From: Siphonodentalium dalli
Taxonomy: Eukaryota; Mollusca; Scaphopoda; Gadilida; Siphonodentaliidae
NCBI GenBank assembly: GCA_032622095.1
Contig: CP136067.1
Span: 75,728,705-75,792,704 of the forward strand
Reading direction: 5' to 3'
Length of the DNA: 64,000 nucleotides
In this document: positions 23,953-34,600 of the stretch, piece after piece
Position numbering within the stretch: the first letter of the stretch is position 1
How the letters are laid out: each line of letters begins with the position of its first letter
The notes under the pieces: generated by a model
Databases searched by the model: none
What the model was told of the DNA's origin: nothing
What the model saw: the letters and a program-made list of their open reading frames with translations, nothing else
Program-made: the position numbers and the translations under genes

Positions 23953-24057
23953 TTATCTGCGTGAAGTAGGTGACTTGGTTCTTAGCAACTTTTCACCACA
24001 GAACTGAAATTGTGATGGTTCATCGAGATTAATTGAATCTGAATGAGTTTGGGACAT
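23953..24057 (-). CDS. Small 34-residue frame between integrase and capsid-like gene
   Basis: Starts MSQTHSDSINLDEPSQF and ends LRTKSPTSRR. It sits in the same orientation as its neighbours, 14 bases downstream of the integrase stop. The start context and the Ser/acidic-then-basic composition are compatible with a small virion or regulatory peptide, but it is equally possible as the first part of a decayed longer gene. No family recognised. Confidence 0.25.
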   Translation of the reverse strand: MSQTHSDSINLDEPSQFQFCGEKLLRTKSPTSRR

Positions 24058-24070
24058 GATAAATTCAGTT

Positions 24071-25158
24071 TTATACTAAATTTGAAGCTGGGATCCAACT
24101 GTCAAACTTTTTTGGGTATCCAAGCCAATGAACTTTAATTTCTTTTACTGTTTTACCACCCACTCTCCTCGTTCTTTTATCAATAACTGATTCTATTTCA
24201 TACACCTTACTGTCTTTTATATGTTGGATTTCATGTTTGTAGAATGATCCATCAATCTCTTCACCATCAAGATCAGAAACTTTGTATGTGATTGGATTAG
24301 TTTTACAAATTTTATCAACATTGAAAATTTCACGAGTCCAGTTTGGTAAATAACCCTTTTCAAATGTTCTTTTGGTTTTGTTGATACGAACCAAGTCACC
24401 CACTTTCAGTGTAGATTTTCCTTTTTTATTTCCTGTTCAATATAGATTTTTTGGAAATTTCAGCTTCAGTTTTCAAAGTAACTTCCGACGGTTTCGATTT
24501 TATGCTACGGTGATAACTATTGTTGTAAGAATCGACTAGGGGCTGTAAAACATCAATATATCTTGAAGTTTTATTGTGTGTGAAATACTTCCACATACGA
24601 GTTTTTAAAGTTCTTTGAAATCGCTCAACAATACTTGCTTTAGTCTCTGGATTCTCAGTTGTGAAGAAATGAATGCTTTCTGTTCGCAAAAATTTCAAAA
24701 ACTTTTCATTTTTGAATTCAGAACCTTTATCAGCTTGAAACGATTTTGGTTTACGTTTTGAAGATTTCAAAATTTTCCTGAATGATTCGATCAATGTTTG
24801 TCCAGATTTATCGTGGATTGGCAGTACCCACGCAAATTTTGATAAAAACGTCTATCACACACAACAGATATCTGTAATTATCATTATGTTTTTTCAAATT
24901 CTGAAGATCAGCTAAATCTGCCTGCCATTGAATATCAATTCCAGCTACAACAGTCTTTCTACGTTGGAATTTTCGAATTATTGGTTTGTGTAAAGTATAT
25001 GTCGACTGGCCTTGCAACCATTTCTTCACATCTATGAGTTTTATTTTTTTATTTTGCTTTTTCGCTTCATCAAAAAGCTTCTTTACACCGCCATAACTTC
25101 CAACTTTCTTTGGATTATAGAAAATTTTAGATAACTGTTCATCTAGTATGGATCCCAT
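24071..25158 (-). pseudogene. Polinton-type retroviral-like integrase with chromodomain, frameshifted
   Basis: Three frames together form one integrase. 24808-25158 gives the N-terminal region (FYNPKKVGSYGGVKKLF) and the first catalytic Asp in QADLADLQ. 24426-24794 gives the second Asp in QADKGSEF and the Glu in SIVERFQRTLK. 24071-24403 gives the SH3-like part and a chromodomain (YEIESVIDKR...IKVHWLGYPKKFDSW). All three DDE residues remain, but frameshifts near 24800-24830 and 24404-24426 separate the modules, so no complete enzyme can be made. This is the C. elegans F54H12.3-like type that marks Maverick/Polinton elements, where it inserts the element DNA. The chromodomain would direct integration to chromatin. 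Confidence 0.85.
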
Positions 25159-25201
25159 TGTTTTTTTTCTGTTTTAATACCCTTTGGTGTCAACCTATCT
25201 G

Positions 25202-25872
25202 CTATTTTGAATGTCTTGCTTTTATACCTTTCATTAGTGTGAATCGATGAGAATCAAATCGTTTTCGTTTTATGCTTTGTACCGGAGTTTCAAAATTATC
25301 ATCTGAATCATCTTTCAAATGTTTTTTAATCCAAAACCAACGGTTTCTGTTCCCTACAAAATCTTGAGGTACATTACGTTCGCTCAATCCTTGTGAAAGG
25401 GTTTGCCAACCTGTTGGTTCGAAACCTTTTCTTTGTCGTACAATATCATTGAGGAGATCAACAATATTTGATCCTCTAATAACTTTTTCACCATATGTTA
25501 ATTGTCCATGTTCATCAAACTTCATTTGCGGATGTTTTGAAATCAGTTGTAAAAGTTGTTCAGCTTTTTTTCTCATCTTTAGCGGAATACTTGCTAGCAC
25601 ATCCCTATGACGATTAAATGGTTGTTCTGTTTTCGGTGTTGAAATAGCTCTAACTGATTTTTGAGAAGTTTTCAATTTGTGCAAAGTTGTACCATATAAT
25701 TGAACCTTCTCAGATTCTGACAAATTTTTATCAGAAACTGAATTCAATTCTCTGCTTAGTTTTGAACATTCGTAATTTCAGGATTAGGTGGTAATTTCGG
25801 ATTAGTTAGACTCATTCTCCATTTTTTAATGTCATCCAACATTTTGAAGGGAACAGCGACCATTTTCTTCAT
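25202..25872 (-). pseudogene. Conserved Polinton-associated protein encoded upstream of the integrase, frameshifted
   Basis: A short N-terminal frame (KKMVAVPFKMLDDIKKWR, starting about 25872) leads with a frameshift near 25765 into a 181-residue frame. That frame has LSESEKVQLYGTTLHKL, SIPLKMRKKAEQLLQLI, GEKVIRGSNIVDLLNDI and GWQTLSQGLSERNVP. The K-M-V-x-V-P opening and the 'SIP..M..KA..LL..I' and 'I.GSNI.DL.ND..R.RK' blocks recur, in my recollection, in proteins next to Polinton integrases; their function is not known. There is no catalytic motif. Basic C-terminal residues (SIKRKRFDSHRF) suggest nucleic-acid or virion association. Confidence 0.55.
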
Positions 25873-25874
25873 GT

Positions 25875-26196
25875 TTAACCGCCAAGTATTCCAGCGATTG
25901 CTTAACCAAGCAACGGTGCTAGCATAAGAAGTGGTAAAAAACCTCCTTTCTGGTTTAAAATTAGTTTTTTTTTCGTTTCAAAGATGTTGATTTACTTGCA
26001 AGTTCTCTGAGGTGTCTACACCTCGGACGAAGTTTGCGCTTCTGATCTTGTTACTTTTACATTGTCTTTTAAAATATTTTTACAGCATTCTGACATGCAA
26101 TCAATCACTCTCTTTGGGGCATCTTTTATCATTTTTGCCATTCATAGCCATTACAAAACTACCATATTTTTCAATCAGTGGAGTATTTTTCGCCAT
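25875..26196 (-). pseudogene. Small basic protein with C-terminal hydrophobic Gly-rich tail, copy 1, broken
   Basis: The frame begins near 26196 (MAKNTPLIEKYGSFVMAM). After a frameshift it gives an amphipathic segment (ECCKNILKDNVKVTRSEAQ), a basic segment (RHLRELASKSTSLKRKKKL) and a hydrophobic tail (LNQKGGFLPLLMLAPLLG) that hits a stop codon before its end. The order helix, Lys/Arg cluster, GG, hydrophobic tail matches a short protein family found in Polinton/adintovirus-type clusters, probably membrane- or capsid-associated. The neighbouring gene at 26233-26799 has the same plan, so the two look like diverged duplicates. Confidence 0.5.
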
Positions 26197-26232
26197 CTTT
26201 ACTCTTCAACAGTTGAATGTCCAATGACTGAA

Positions 26233-26799
26233 TTACTTTTTACTTTTACGTTTATTAAAATTACGATCAAATGCCATCAAAGCTAATTTTGATGGGTTTG
26301 AAAGATTCATAATGTTTGAGTATTGTTGAACCAACAGGTAAAGTTCTGCTTCTTGAACTGATGGAATTGGTTGCGGACCATTATCGTTGAGTGGTTGAAA
26401 TCTAGCAAATGTAGAATTTAATCCAGTAGAATTTACTCTAGCTGGAGTAGCTCGCTGTGCAATTGTAGAATTTACTCTAACTGGACTAGCTCGCTGTGCA
26501 ATTGTAGAATTTACTCTAGTAGCATTTACTCTATTTGATCTAACTCGTGCAATTGATTTATTTTCTTTTTGTCTGAGAAGACTTCTGATCAAAACTCCAC
26601 CGAGAAATCCACCTCCACCAGTTTTTAAAAGTATTTTCTTTTTTGAATCGATATGAGTTCTACTGTCAGCTATTTTCTTCAGCTCTTTTTTGTGTTTTTG
26701 CAGGAATGTTCGTGTCTGCTTTGGAAGCTTTAAGTGATCATCAAGTATTAATTTAGCTATAGTCGAAAATACACTCAAGACTGCTTCATGCGACTCCAT
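26233..26799 (-). CDS. Small basic protein with Gly-rich hydrophobic segment and N-S-T repeats, copy 2
   Basis: The start is taken at MESHEAVLSVFSTIAKLIL; an upstream in-frame Met at 26829 is less likely. The protein has an N-terminal amphipathic region, a basic stretch (QKHKKELKKIADSRTHIDSKKK), KTGGGGFLGGVLIRSLL, and then four imperfect repeats of RVNSTIAQRA(S/T)P. The first half parallels the broken copy just downstream, a family seen in Polinton-type elements. The Asn-Ser-Thr repeats are an addition I do not recognise; they offer N-glycosylation-like sequons but may simply be a recent expansion. The frame is intact, and the stop lies 37 bases from the next gene. The function is unknown. 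Confidence 0.55.
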   Translation of the reverse strand: MESHEAVLSVFSTIAKLILDDHLKLPKQTRTFLQKHKKELKKIADSRTHIDSKKKILLKTGGGGFLGGVLIRSLLRQKENKSIARVRSNRVNATRVNSTIAQRASPVRVNSTIAQRATPARVNSTGLNSTFARFQPLNDNGPQPIPSVQEAELYLLVQQYSNIMNLSNPSKLALMAFDRNFNKRKSKK

Positions 26800-26835
26800 G
26801 ATTGGAAATGAAATATTATGTTGATACACTTATGT

Positions 26836-27480
26836 TTATACCGATGAATATATTACCGCACCTCGGTCGTCATTTGTGAGCCAGCGATGGAGAATATCAG
26901 TTCTAAGTCTCAACGATTTATCCGTTTTTGGGTGAAAATCGAGTAGTAAATAACCATGATTGGTTGAAGTTGAATCATCATATGCTTGCATTAAATGAGG
27001 TATTTGCATTTGAGAGGCAAGAATTTTTATTTGACCGTTATCACGCACACTTTGAAATAGTACCATGTAATGTGCATTCAAACTCAAAGTTCTACTCGCT
27101 TTAGATTTCTGAAACATGTTTTGGGTTATGTAAATAACAGACGTATTTCTGTGATATCCTTTTCTTGTAAACCACAACATAATTTTTTCTTGATCACCTA
27201 ACATGTCATCAAAAACGACGAGGTGCGGTAAGTCTGTGTCATCGACAAGTTCATTGTCATCATCCGGTATTCCATTTATAAATTGAATATTGTGAAATTC
27301 TTGCATCTGACTATAGGTATTTTGCCATTCTTTGTAACACCAAACGACTTTGTATGGAACAGGTTTGAACAAGTCATCTTTATATTCGATAAATTTCTTA
27401 ACAAATTCTGTTTAACCACAACCACTTGGTCCCGATATGAAAATGTTAGAGGGATGTTTGAACAACAATGATTCATCCAT
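26836..27480 (-). pseudogene. Polinton-type packaging ATPase (A32/FtsK-HerA type) with a stop codon in Walker A
   Basis: From the start at 27480 the frame opens with the usual FKHPSN.FISGPSGCG approach to Walker A, but the codon for the Walker A lysine is TAA (minus strand, 27412-27414). It stays open from there to 26836, giving VVWCYKEWQ, a Walker B-like LPHLVVFDDMLGD, the sensor-like VIYITQNMF and GYLLLDFHP near the C-terminus. The single A-to-T change removes both the catalytic lysine and translation past it. The size (~215 codons) and motif order fit the DNA-packaging ATPases of Polintons and related viruses. An internal start at 27372 could give only the second half, without nucleotide-binding ability. 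Confidence 0.8.
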
Positions 27481-27511
27481 CTTTACCCTAAGACAGATCA
27501 TGTAAGACTGA

Positions 27512-27790
27512 TTAGGATTGTTCGGAGTCAACCTTTTTTATTTTTAATGAAGAATCACCATAACTCCAGATTATTCCAAATGTCCATATGAGTTCATTAT
27601 CTAAGTCTGAAATAGGTCTAGTGGGTTTTACAATATAATCCAAAGACACTTTTTCTTCAAATAACTTTTCAGCAGTGAAAATTGCACTGGTTCTCGGAGA
27701 ATAATGTATCCATATATTCTCGTCACCTCTTCGAATTTCAAAGTTTTTTCATTGAGAATCCTGTCTTGATATTCAGCAAAACAAGTAAAA
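27512..27790 (-). pseudogene. Unidentified Polinton-cluster gene remnant
   Basis: A 70-codon stretch on the minus strand is free of stops and has protein-like composition (RRGDENIWIHYSPRTS, IFTAEKLFEEKVSLDYIV, PTRPISDLDNELIWTFG), ending at 27512. Upstream the frame is lost near 27740, with a second frame (EYQDRILNEKTLKFEE) continuing. It lies 31 bases upstream of the ATPase in the same direction, so it was probably part of the same gene cluster. I do not recognise the family. Confidence 0.4.
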
Positions 27791-27829
27791 CTAGAGGGTT
27801 AAAATTCTGGCCTGCAGAATTTTGATACT

Positions 27830-28260
27830 TCCATATAAATTCCCCATCCCCGATCACCATCCATAATTTAATCATCTACCCAACCCTATCCAATCCTTAC
27901 ACATAAACCACTCCATAACCCTAATATTGGTAGCCAATCCATAATCGTAACCATTTCCACAGCCCTATCCACATCACTTAACTCTAACCCAATAAAATAC
28001 CCTTACCAAATACATTGCCCTCATGCAAACCATATCCATAGCCGTACCTTGGACCATTACCATAACTCTTTCAATGAGTTTAGTCATACATACAAGCGTA
28101 CCCACAACCAAATCCTTTGCATAACTGACACCGTCACAATTTTATCATTAACAATATCCACAATTCTAACCCAATTTATAAACCATATCCTGACCATAAC
28201 GTTAACATTAAGCCTAACCCTGATCTACACATATATATAGCCCTATTCTTAATGTATTAT
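27830..28260. repeat. CCATAACCCTA-rich degenerate simple sequence
   Basis: Words CCATAACCCTA, CCATATCC, CATAACC and ACCCTATCC recur without a fixed period, making this strand pyrimidine/A-rich. It is loosely reminiscent of a degenerate telomere-like satellite, but no true TTAGGG (CCCTAA) array is present. Confidence 0.5.
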
Positions 28261-28739
28261 ATAGTTATCAGGGTATAAAATATTAAATATGAGTCAAGAA
28301 TTCTGTCCGGAAATGATTCTATTGTGTATTATTGATTTCATTTCGAATATCTTCTGGTCTAATAATGTGTGGTTGTTTAGCTAACGAACAATAGTGGTTA
28401 CTGTTACCAGTGACCAGGGCTGTTCTAAAAATAAATCAAGAACTTGTCCCAATTAACATCTCATTTCATAATAAAATATTCGAAAAAATTCAACATTAGC
28501 TGATAGAAGTTTTACTGGACATGGGTCTTCAATTCATATTTATTATTTTGTACCCACAAAAATATTTCAAAACTTGTTATTTAAAGAGATAATCATATTG
28601 TTAACCCTTCACATTAATTTTCCTATGTGTATACAGTCATCCGGGAGTATTTTTCTACATGATAAGTGAATACATGTAATATCTATCGGTCACTTAATCC
28701 AGAATAACTCATTGCGCATTCATTTGAAAAGTAACAAAA
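28261..28739. other. Non-coding, nothing recognised
   Basis: AT-rich, no gene-like frame. Confidence 0.4.
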
Positions 28740-29720
28740 AATCATCGAATTTGCACGTGGATAGTACCGACCACATCCAATTTGCTTTATCTCGATTTCT
28801 TCATGTATTTCTTTGCAAGATTTACTTGAAGTTGCCAAAAGCCTCGACCAACCGATGCGCGTTCTCCGTTAGACGGATTGCTTTTATACCACAGTCAAAC
28901 TTCCAGGATGTATATATGGTAAACTGAGGCACATGCTCACGCATTTGACTCACTCCTTCATTAGCCTGCTTGAATTTCGACTTTTGCCATATATCGATGT
29001 AGGCTGTGTTCCTATGCATGTACTACGCATTACGCCATATATCGTCGCCACGAGTGGATCCTTTGTTCTGAAACTTAAGCAATCGCACCAGTGTAGGGCG
29101 TTGATATCCCCTATCACATCCACTCGTCAGCAAAATTTTATCTCCATATTTTATTTTTTTCAAGAATTTTGGAACTTATGATTTTTGTTGGAAATGCCAA
29201 TATGTACCTACCTGAACACGAGCTTTCCGTTGGTCGGTTTGCTTTGTAAGTAGAGCGGTCAAACTTTGGGATGTTACCAACAATATATCAACGAACCGGC
29301 TCCTGCATTACATTGCTCCGTCATTACCCCGGTCGGATTTGGCGAGAAAAATAGCTTAGTGATACAGCACTTAAATATACTTGTTAACATTATAAAGCCT
29401 CGCCACTAGTAAACCTGGTACCTTAGCGCAAATTAAGCAGACATCGATAAGTTGCATTTGGGTACTATCTATCATATCCACTATTCAAAATATTTTTGTC
29501 TCGATGTTTGATTTTTAGACAATTTTTCCCCCTTTGATTTTCGTTGGAATTTGCAAAAAGTCTGAACCGACCGGAAGATCACTCGCTGTTTGACAGTTTG
29601 CTATTATAGCAGAGCTATCAAACTTTGGGGGCCTACCTACGCGATACCGCAGTACCTGCTCCTGCATTAACCTTGCTCACATATTAGCTCATTTGGATTT
29701 GGCGCCAAAAATAGGTAATT
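28740..29720. repeat. Degenerate ~345-375 bp tandem repeat, about three units
   Basis: A block reading CAAACTT(C/T)..GG occurs at about 28891, 29264 and 29608. It is preceded each time by CGAAT or TCGTTGGAA(T/A)(T/A)TGC, a CCGACC/CGTTGGTCGG word and TTGCTTT(T/G)(T/A), and followed by CTCCTGCATTA. No coding frame is conserved between units. Confidence 0.55.
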
Positions 29721-30669
29721 TTCTTGTACATGCCGTAGACCGGTAACGATTGGGACAAAAAACTTGCCAGCGGTAAAATTCGTTCCGCACCACTCTCCCC
29801 ATTCGGAATATGCAACAAAAATATTATACCGCTGGACTTGTTTTTTGTTTTTTGTTTTTGTTTTTGTTTTTTGCTAAATCTGCCGTTTACATCCGCCACC
29901 GGTCAGCCTGGTCTCACCACCCTCGGCCTGGTCTCACCACCCCGACGTGGTATCACCACCCTACATGTTTTCATCGCCTCCCCGGTATGGTATCACACTC
30001 TCCAATGCTCCTACATTAGCTCAATTATTTAATTTTCGATGGTCTGTAACTTGGACATTTCTGAACCGATTTACAAAATTCTTTCAGGAGGATCATTAGT
30101 ACGTCCTATAGATACACGACAGTAAAAATAGTTGAAATCATCGAAAAAAATAAATTGCGAAAATTTCGCCCCCACCCAAACCCCAAAAATATAAATCCGT
30201 CCCTGTTCAAAACGTTTTTTCGTATCAAGTTGCTAATGGTTAACTGCATAGAAGCTCTCCAATCTGGATACCTTGCATGCCATAGCCACACACAGGATAT
30301 GAAATAAATCGAGTTTTGCGAACCATGGGCGACAACTCTGTGGCGAAAGCGCGGACATAAATTTTAATGCATTCACCCAATAGGGCATACTGAGTTGTAC
30401 ATATGGTCCAAATTTGGAGTCTCTGCTGCTCATACTTTTCGAGATACAGCATCCCCATTTTTTTCACAAAAAGGGGCATAACTCTGTATATCAAGGGCGG
30501 ACAATATCCTATATAGTCTATTGACCTAGAATTATTATAGGTCTATATACATACGAAATTCCAGCTACATATATCATGTACTTCCAGAGATATAAGAGTT
30601 GAAAAATTGCTTAGTATAATAAATAATATTGGAAAAAAATAAAAAATTGAATAACAATATACTTCCATA
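29721..30669. other. Non-coding, with a short CTGGTCTCACCACCC tandem
   Basis: Three imperfect copies of GGT(C/A)TCACCACCC lie at 29907-29962. A GTTTTT tract lies at 29840-29872. No gene seen. Confidence 0.4.
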
Positions 30670-31005
30670 TTAAAATATGGAAGTATAATTATTTTCAACT
30701 AATTCACGAATTTCGTTTATTTTGTTTTTAGGAACACCATGAAATATCCAATAATCTGAAAACAGTTGATCCAATATATCCATTAAGAAATCAGTTTCAA
30801 ATTCTGATCTCTCAATCAAACATCTCAATCGACTCTGCCGCTCAGAGAAATGTCCGTTCAAAGTATGCACTATAATTTTACTTTCCCTCAAAAACCAAGT
30901 TTGTTTAAGTTCTCATTTGATTTCTTGATCCATTTTTGACATTTCGATCAAGTTATTATAAATTTTCAAAAGCATCTCTGCTGGTAACACATCAATTCCA
31001 TCCAT
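30670..31005 (-). pseudogene. Small ORF overlapping the end of the polymerase gene, one in-frame stop
   Basis: The frame starts with MDGIDVLPAEMLLKIYNNLI, its ATG overlapping the last 14 bases of the polymerase reading frame. A TGA stop lies near 30912, after which it continues through RESKIIVHTLNGHFSERQS to NNYTSIF. The LP.E(M/I)L..IY opening resembles an F-box-like helix (LP.E.L..I), which is suggestive only. Tight overlap with the polymerase is typical of a compact viral-type genome. The whole frame would be 112 codons. Confidence 0.4.
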
Positions 31006-31610
31006 AAGGAATTGTGTTGTACTCAGCCACAACAAGTCGTTTGGTGTACACAGATCTGAATGTTTTTGTTTGCTCTTCACTAATTACTTCTCGGTACTTT
31101 GTGCGTTTAATTCTGCATGGATGGTTTATGACACGTTGAAAGTTTGACCGGTCGTTAACACATTAAACCATTGAATGAAAATTTATTTGCTGTTTAGTTT
31201 TATAATCCAGAGTGATACCCTTGACCTTACATACATATTTTATGACACCATCTTTCACGTACTGATATCCAGAATTTTTCGGTCCTAACCCTACAATTTT
31301 CATGATTTTAGCATCCGGATGCTCATCGGTCCATTTACCAAGGTAGCTGTCTTCGGTTTTGATATTTTCTTTTTCTGGATCGAAAATATACATGCAGCTA
31401 TCGGTGTCGAAATACAACAACCCTATCTTGGAGTTTTTCTAAAACTTTATACAACTCCAAGCGTGCATATGCTGTGACAAATGACACAACAACTACATTG
31501 GCAGATGGATGTGGTTCTATAATATCGGCTTATTTTCATAGCTGAATAATATGAATTTATCATGTTCAAAAATTTCAACTGCTTTGACGGTGATATTTTT
31601 TATCAGTTAG
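30992..31610 (-). pseudogene. Protein-primed family B DNA polymerase, C-terminal fragment
   Basis: The frame at 31163-31420 contains the polymerase motif C, YFDTDSCMYIF, then YLGKWTDEHPDAKI and VCKVKGITLDYKT, all characteristic of the palm and adjoining region of Polinton-type pPolB. Upstream, in shifted frames to about 31610, are pieces fitting the preceding segment (SANVVVVSFVTAYARLELYK). Downstream of a stop at 31163 the frame continues to a natural C-terminus ending in YGWN at 30992. At least two frameshifts and one stop disrupt it. The exonuclease and N-terminal polymerase regions are missing; LINE sequence begins at about 31607. Orientation matches the 22.4-27.8 kb cluster, so this is very probably the same element. 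Confidence 0.8.
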
Positions 31611-34600
31611 TAGTTCAAAATATCTGGATGTTTCACAGTTTTAGAAGATTTTAAGTTGCACAAAGAACCGAAGAATGACATTTTACGTTTTTCGATAAGT
31701 GACACCATAGACGAGGTTCCGACTAATCCTTGCGCAATAACCATTTTTGTACGATGATGAAGGCCCTGGTAATACTTTAAACAGAATCTGTGTGTTCGTT
31801 CCAGGCGATCAACGTGTTTTTGGTTCAAATTCCAGAGAAGTTCGGAACCGTACAGCCCTTTAGGTATGACCACCGACGAATATATCAACGAGCAACTTTT
31901 TGGGGTCATACCACCCGGGTAAAGGCCGGCGTTGTTGAGCATCATAAACGTGCTACGAGACTTATCGCATATATGCTCAGTGAATATTCCATTAAAGTCA
32001 TACTTATCAAGATAAATGCCCAAATGAGTTATATTAGTATATTAGTGGTTTCTTTGACATCTGAGGTACCAAGGTTCCAAAGTCGATCCTGACGCGAAAA
32101 TTCGGATTTTGTTTCATTAAATACCACTAAAGTGCATTTATTTGGGTTATATCGATACCGCCATTTGTTACTGTAGTCGTAGCAAATATCACATAGTGCT
32201 GATAAACCACATTTGCTGAGAGACAGCAGAACCATGTCGTCTGCTTGTGTTGGGGGCGTACAGTTTACACCGAGCATGTTTAAGCCAAACGGCGAGTTTG
32301 CAAGGATATGTATCAACTCGTCAACGTAGATCATATAGTACAAAGGCGAGAGGATTCCTCCCTGCCTGGCTCCCTGTCGCACATCAAACCACCTTGAAAA
32401 AACGTTGTTATGACGAATGGAACAGGTTACATTGATCAGAAGCTCGCGCATCAATCGAAATAAGTTTCCTCTGACTCCACATGTGTGCAATTTGTATAAC
32501 AATCCGTTAACCCAGACAGTATCAAACGCTTTCCAGACGTCTAAAAATAGGCTATACAACTTTTGTTTACTATCGGATACATATGCGATACATTCTTTCA
32601 TTACGTATGACGTCATTGTTGCGATTATGCCCTTTTGGAAACCGTGTTGAAGCGGATGTACATTAAGTAATTTTGGGGCGTATAATTCTATTCTAGTTTG
32701 TAAAATCTTTTCGAGTAACTTGTATAAAGTGGGCATCAGCGTTATAGCTCTATAACTATCAAAGTCAGTTCTGGATTTTGAACCACCTTGGTATAGTGTA
32801 ATGATTACACCACGTTTCATCTGTGAAGGGATAATTTGTGTCTGAATCATGACTGTCATAAGATTGGATACCGTCTGAGTTAACTTATGGCTTCCATATA
32901 TCAGGTGTTCATTCGATATGCAATCCCAACCGGTTGCTTTTCCAACACTCAGACTGCGATAAACAGAAAGTAATTCAAGTGGAGTTACACAAAAGAGTAT
33001 GTGATTATAATTATCACCATGCTGATCGCTGGTGGTTTTTCGCGTAACAAATTCATTGACATAGTTGAAGTGCTGTGTGTCAAACTCGGGTCTATATAGC
33101 GGCGAATATACTTTTTCAAAGTAAGATGCCCATCCTTCTGAAATTTCGTGATCATGACGAAGAGTTTGTCCCTCATATGAAAAAAATGCGTTCTTATCGA
33201 TGTCATTTTTCTGACGTTTCGTGTGTAAAATTCGAAATAAATAGTTCTGATCAATTTGAGCACGTTTATCAATTTCATCGTTTTGTTCGGTCAGGTATTT
33301 ACTAGATGCGTTTCTATATTCTCTACGGAAGTCACATTTCGCATTTTTATATTTTATATAACTTTCAAAGTGAGTATCTGCTCGAGGCCTGCCTTCATTC
33401 ACCCAAGTTTGTCGAAGAGTCCGAATATTCATATGCATGGTTTTCAAATTTTCGTTCCAGAAGGGTTTCAGGCATTTTTTGAATTTCTTTTTTGGCAGGG
33501 TTGTTTTGGATGCATTTGATATTGCGCTTACAATTGAATCGTATATTCTACATGGATCGGTTTCTTGTTGATCTAATTGGTCAGGTGAGTTTAATTCTGA
33601 ATCAAGAATTCGGCTGTAATGTTCAAGAATTTCAGGCTGATATTTGGCCTTTTTCCAATCTACAATGCCATCTCCGTCAACGTCTGCTTTACCTACATGT
33701 CGATCTCGTAATTCAACGCTTATGCTCAGAGTAACTGGTCTGTGATTGGACACATTGATGGCATCATCATCTAAAACGTGCACCTCTCGCATGAAAGGAA
33801 TAAGAGTGTGTGGCATCATAATGTGATCAACAATCGTTCCGTCGTGTAGGCCATCACCAAAAGGGACGCATGTCGTACGCGGACAGTCATGACAAAAAGT
33901 ATGGTTCACAGACACCATTTCGATTCGCTTGACAAGTTTTCTGAATGCCATGTTTCGGTCATCGAATTTCTCAAATTGACCATTAAAGTCCCCCATTACT
34001 ATTACATTGCCGTATGGTTTATACATATCACAAACATCGCCAAGGTTTTTCGTGTATTCGTCGTAAAATTCGACCGAGTAATTTGTAGAAGGCAGGTAAA
34101 CTTGCAATAGGTACAAAAAACATTCATCTGTTATTCTTATTTGTATTCCTATTATTCTATCATCGTCAATTGCAAGAGGGCTTATTCGTTCAGAAATTCT
34201 GGTGTGCCATAACAGTGCGACCCTGCCACTCGGTCTCCCTCTTTTATTGGGGTTCCTTTGGCGGGAATCACACACAGCATGGTATTCATAATACTTGTCG
34301 AGCGAACCCAGAAAATTTGTATCGCATTGATAGAGCCAGTGTTCACTGAGACCTATTATATCATGTATACCACTTCTCAGTAACTGACTCAAGTAATAAC
34401 CGGACGACATGACGCCTGTAGCATTCCATGTAATCATATTAAGATTAGTGGTATCCATTTTACAGTTACATTTGATTTGTGACAAGTGAACGTCCTGATT
34501 TTGTATACCGCTTAAGTACAAACATAAGGTGAGTACTAACAGTGCAACAATTTTACACATTCTGAGGCAGATAACATGTTTCACACAAGTAAACAGTGGT

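Noticed and set aside
27830-28260. Telomeric repeat array
   Set aside because: CCATAACCCTA-like words are irregular, and no run of CCCTAA/TTAGGG is present.
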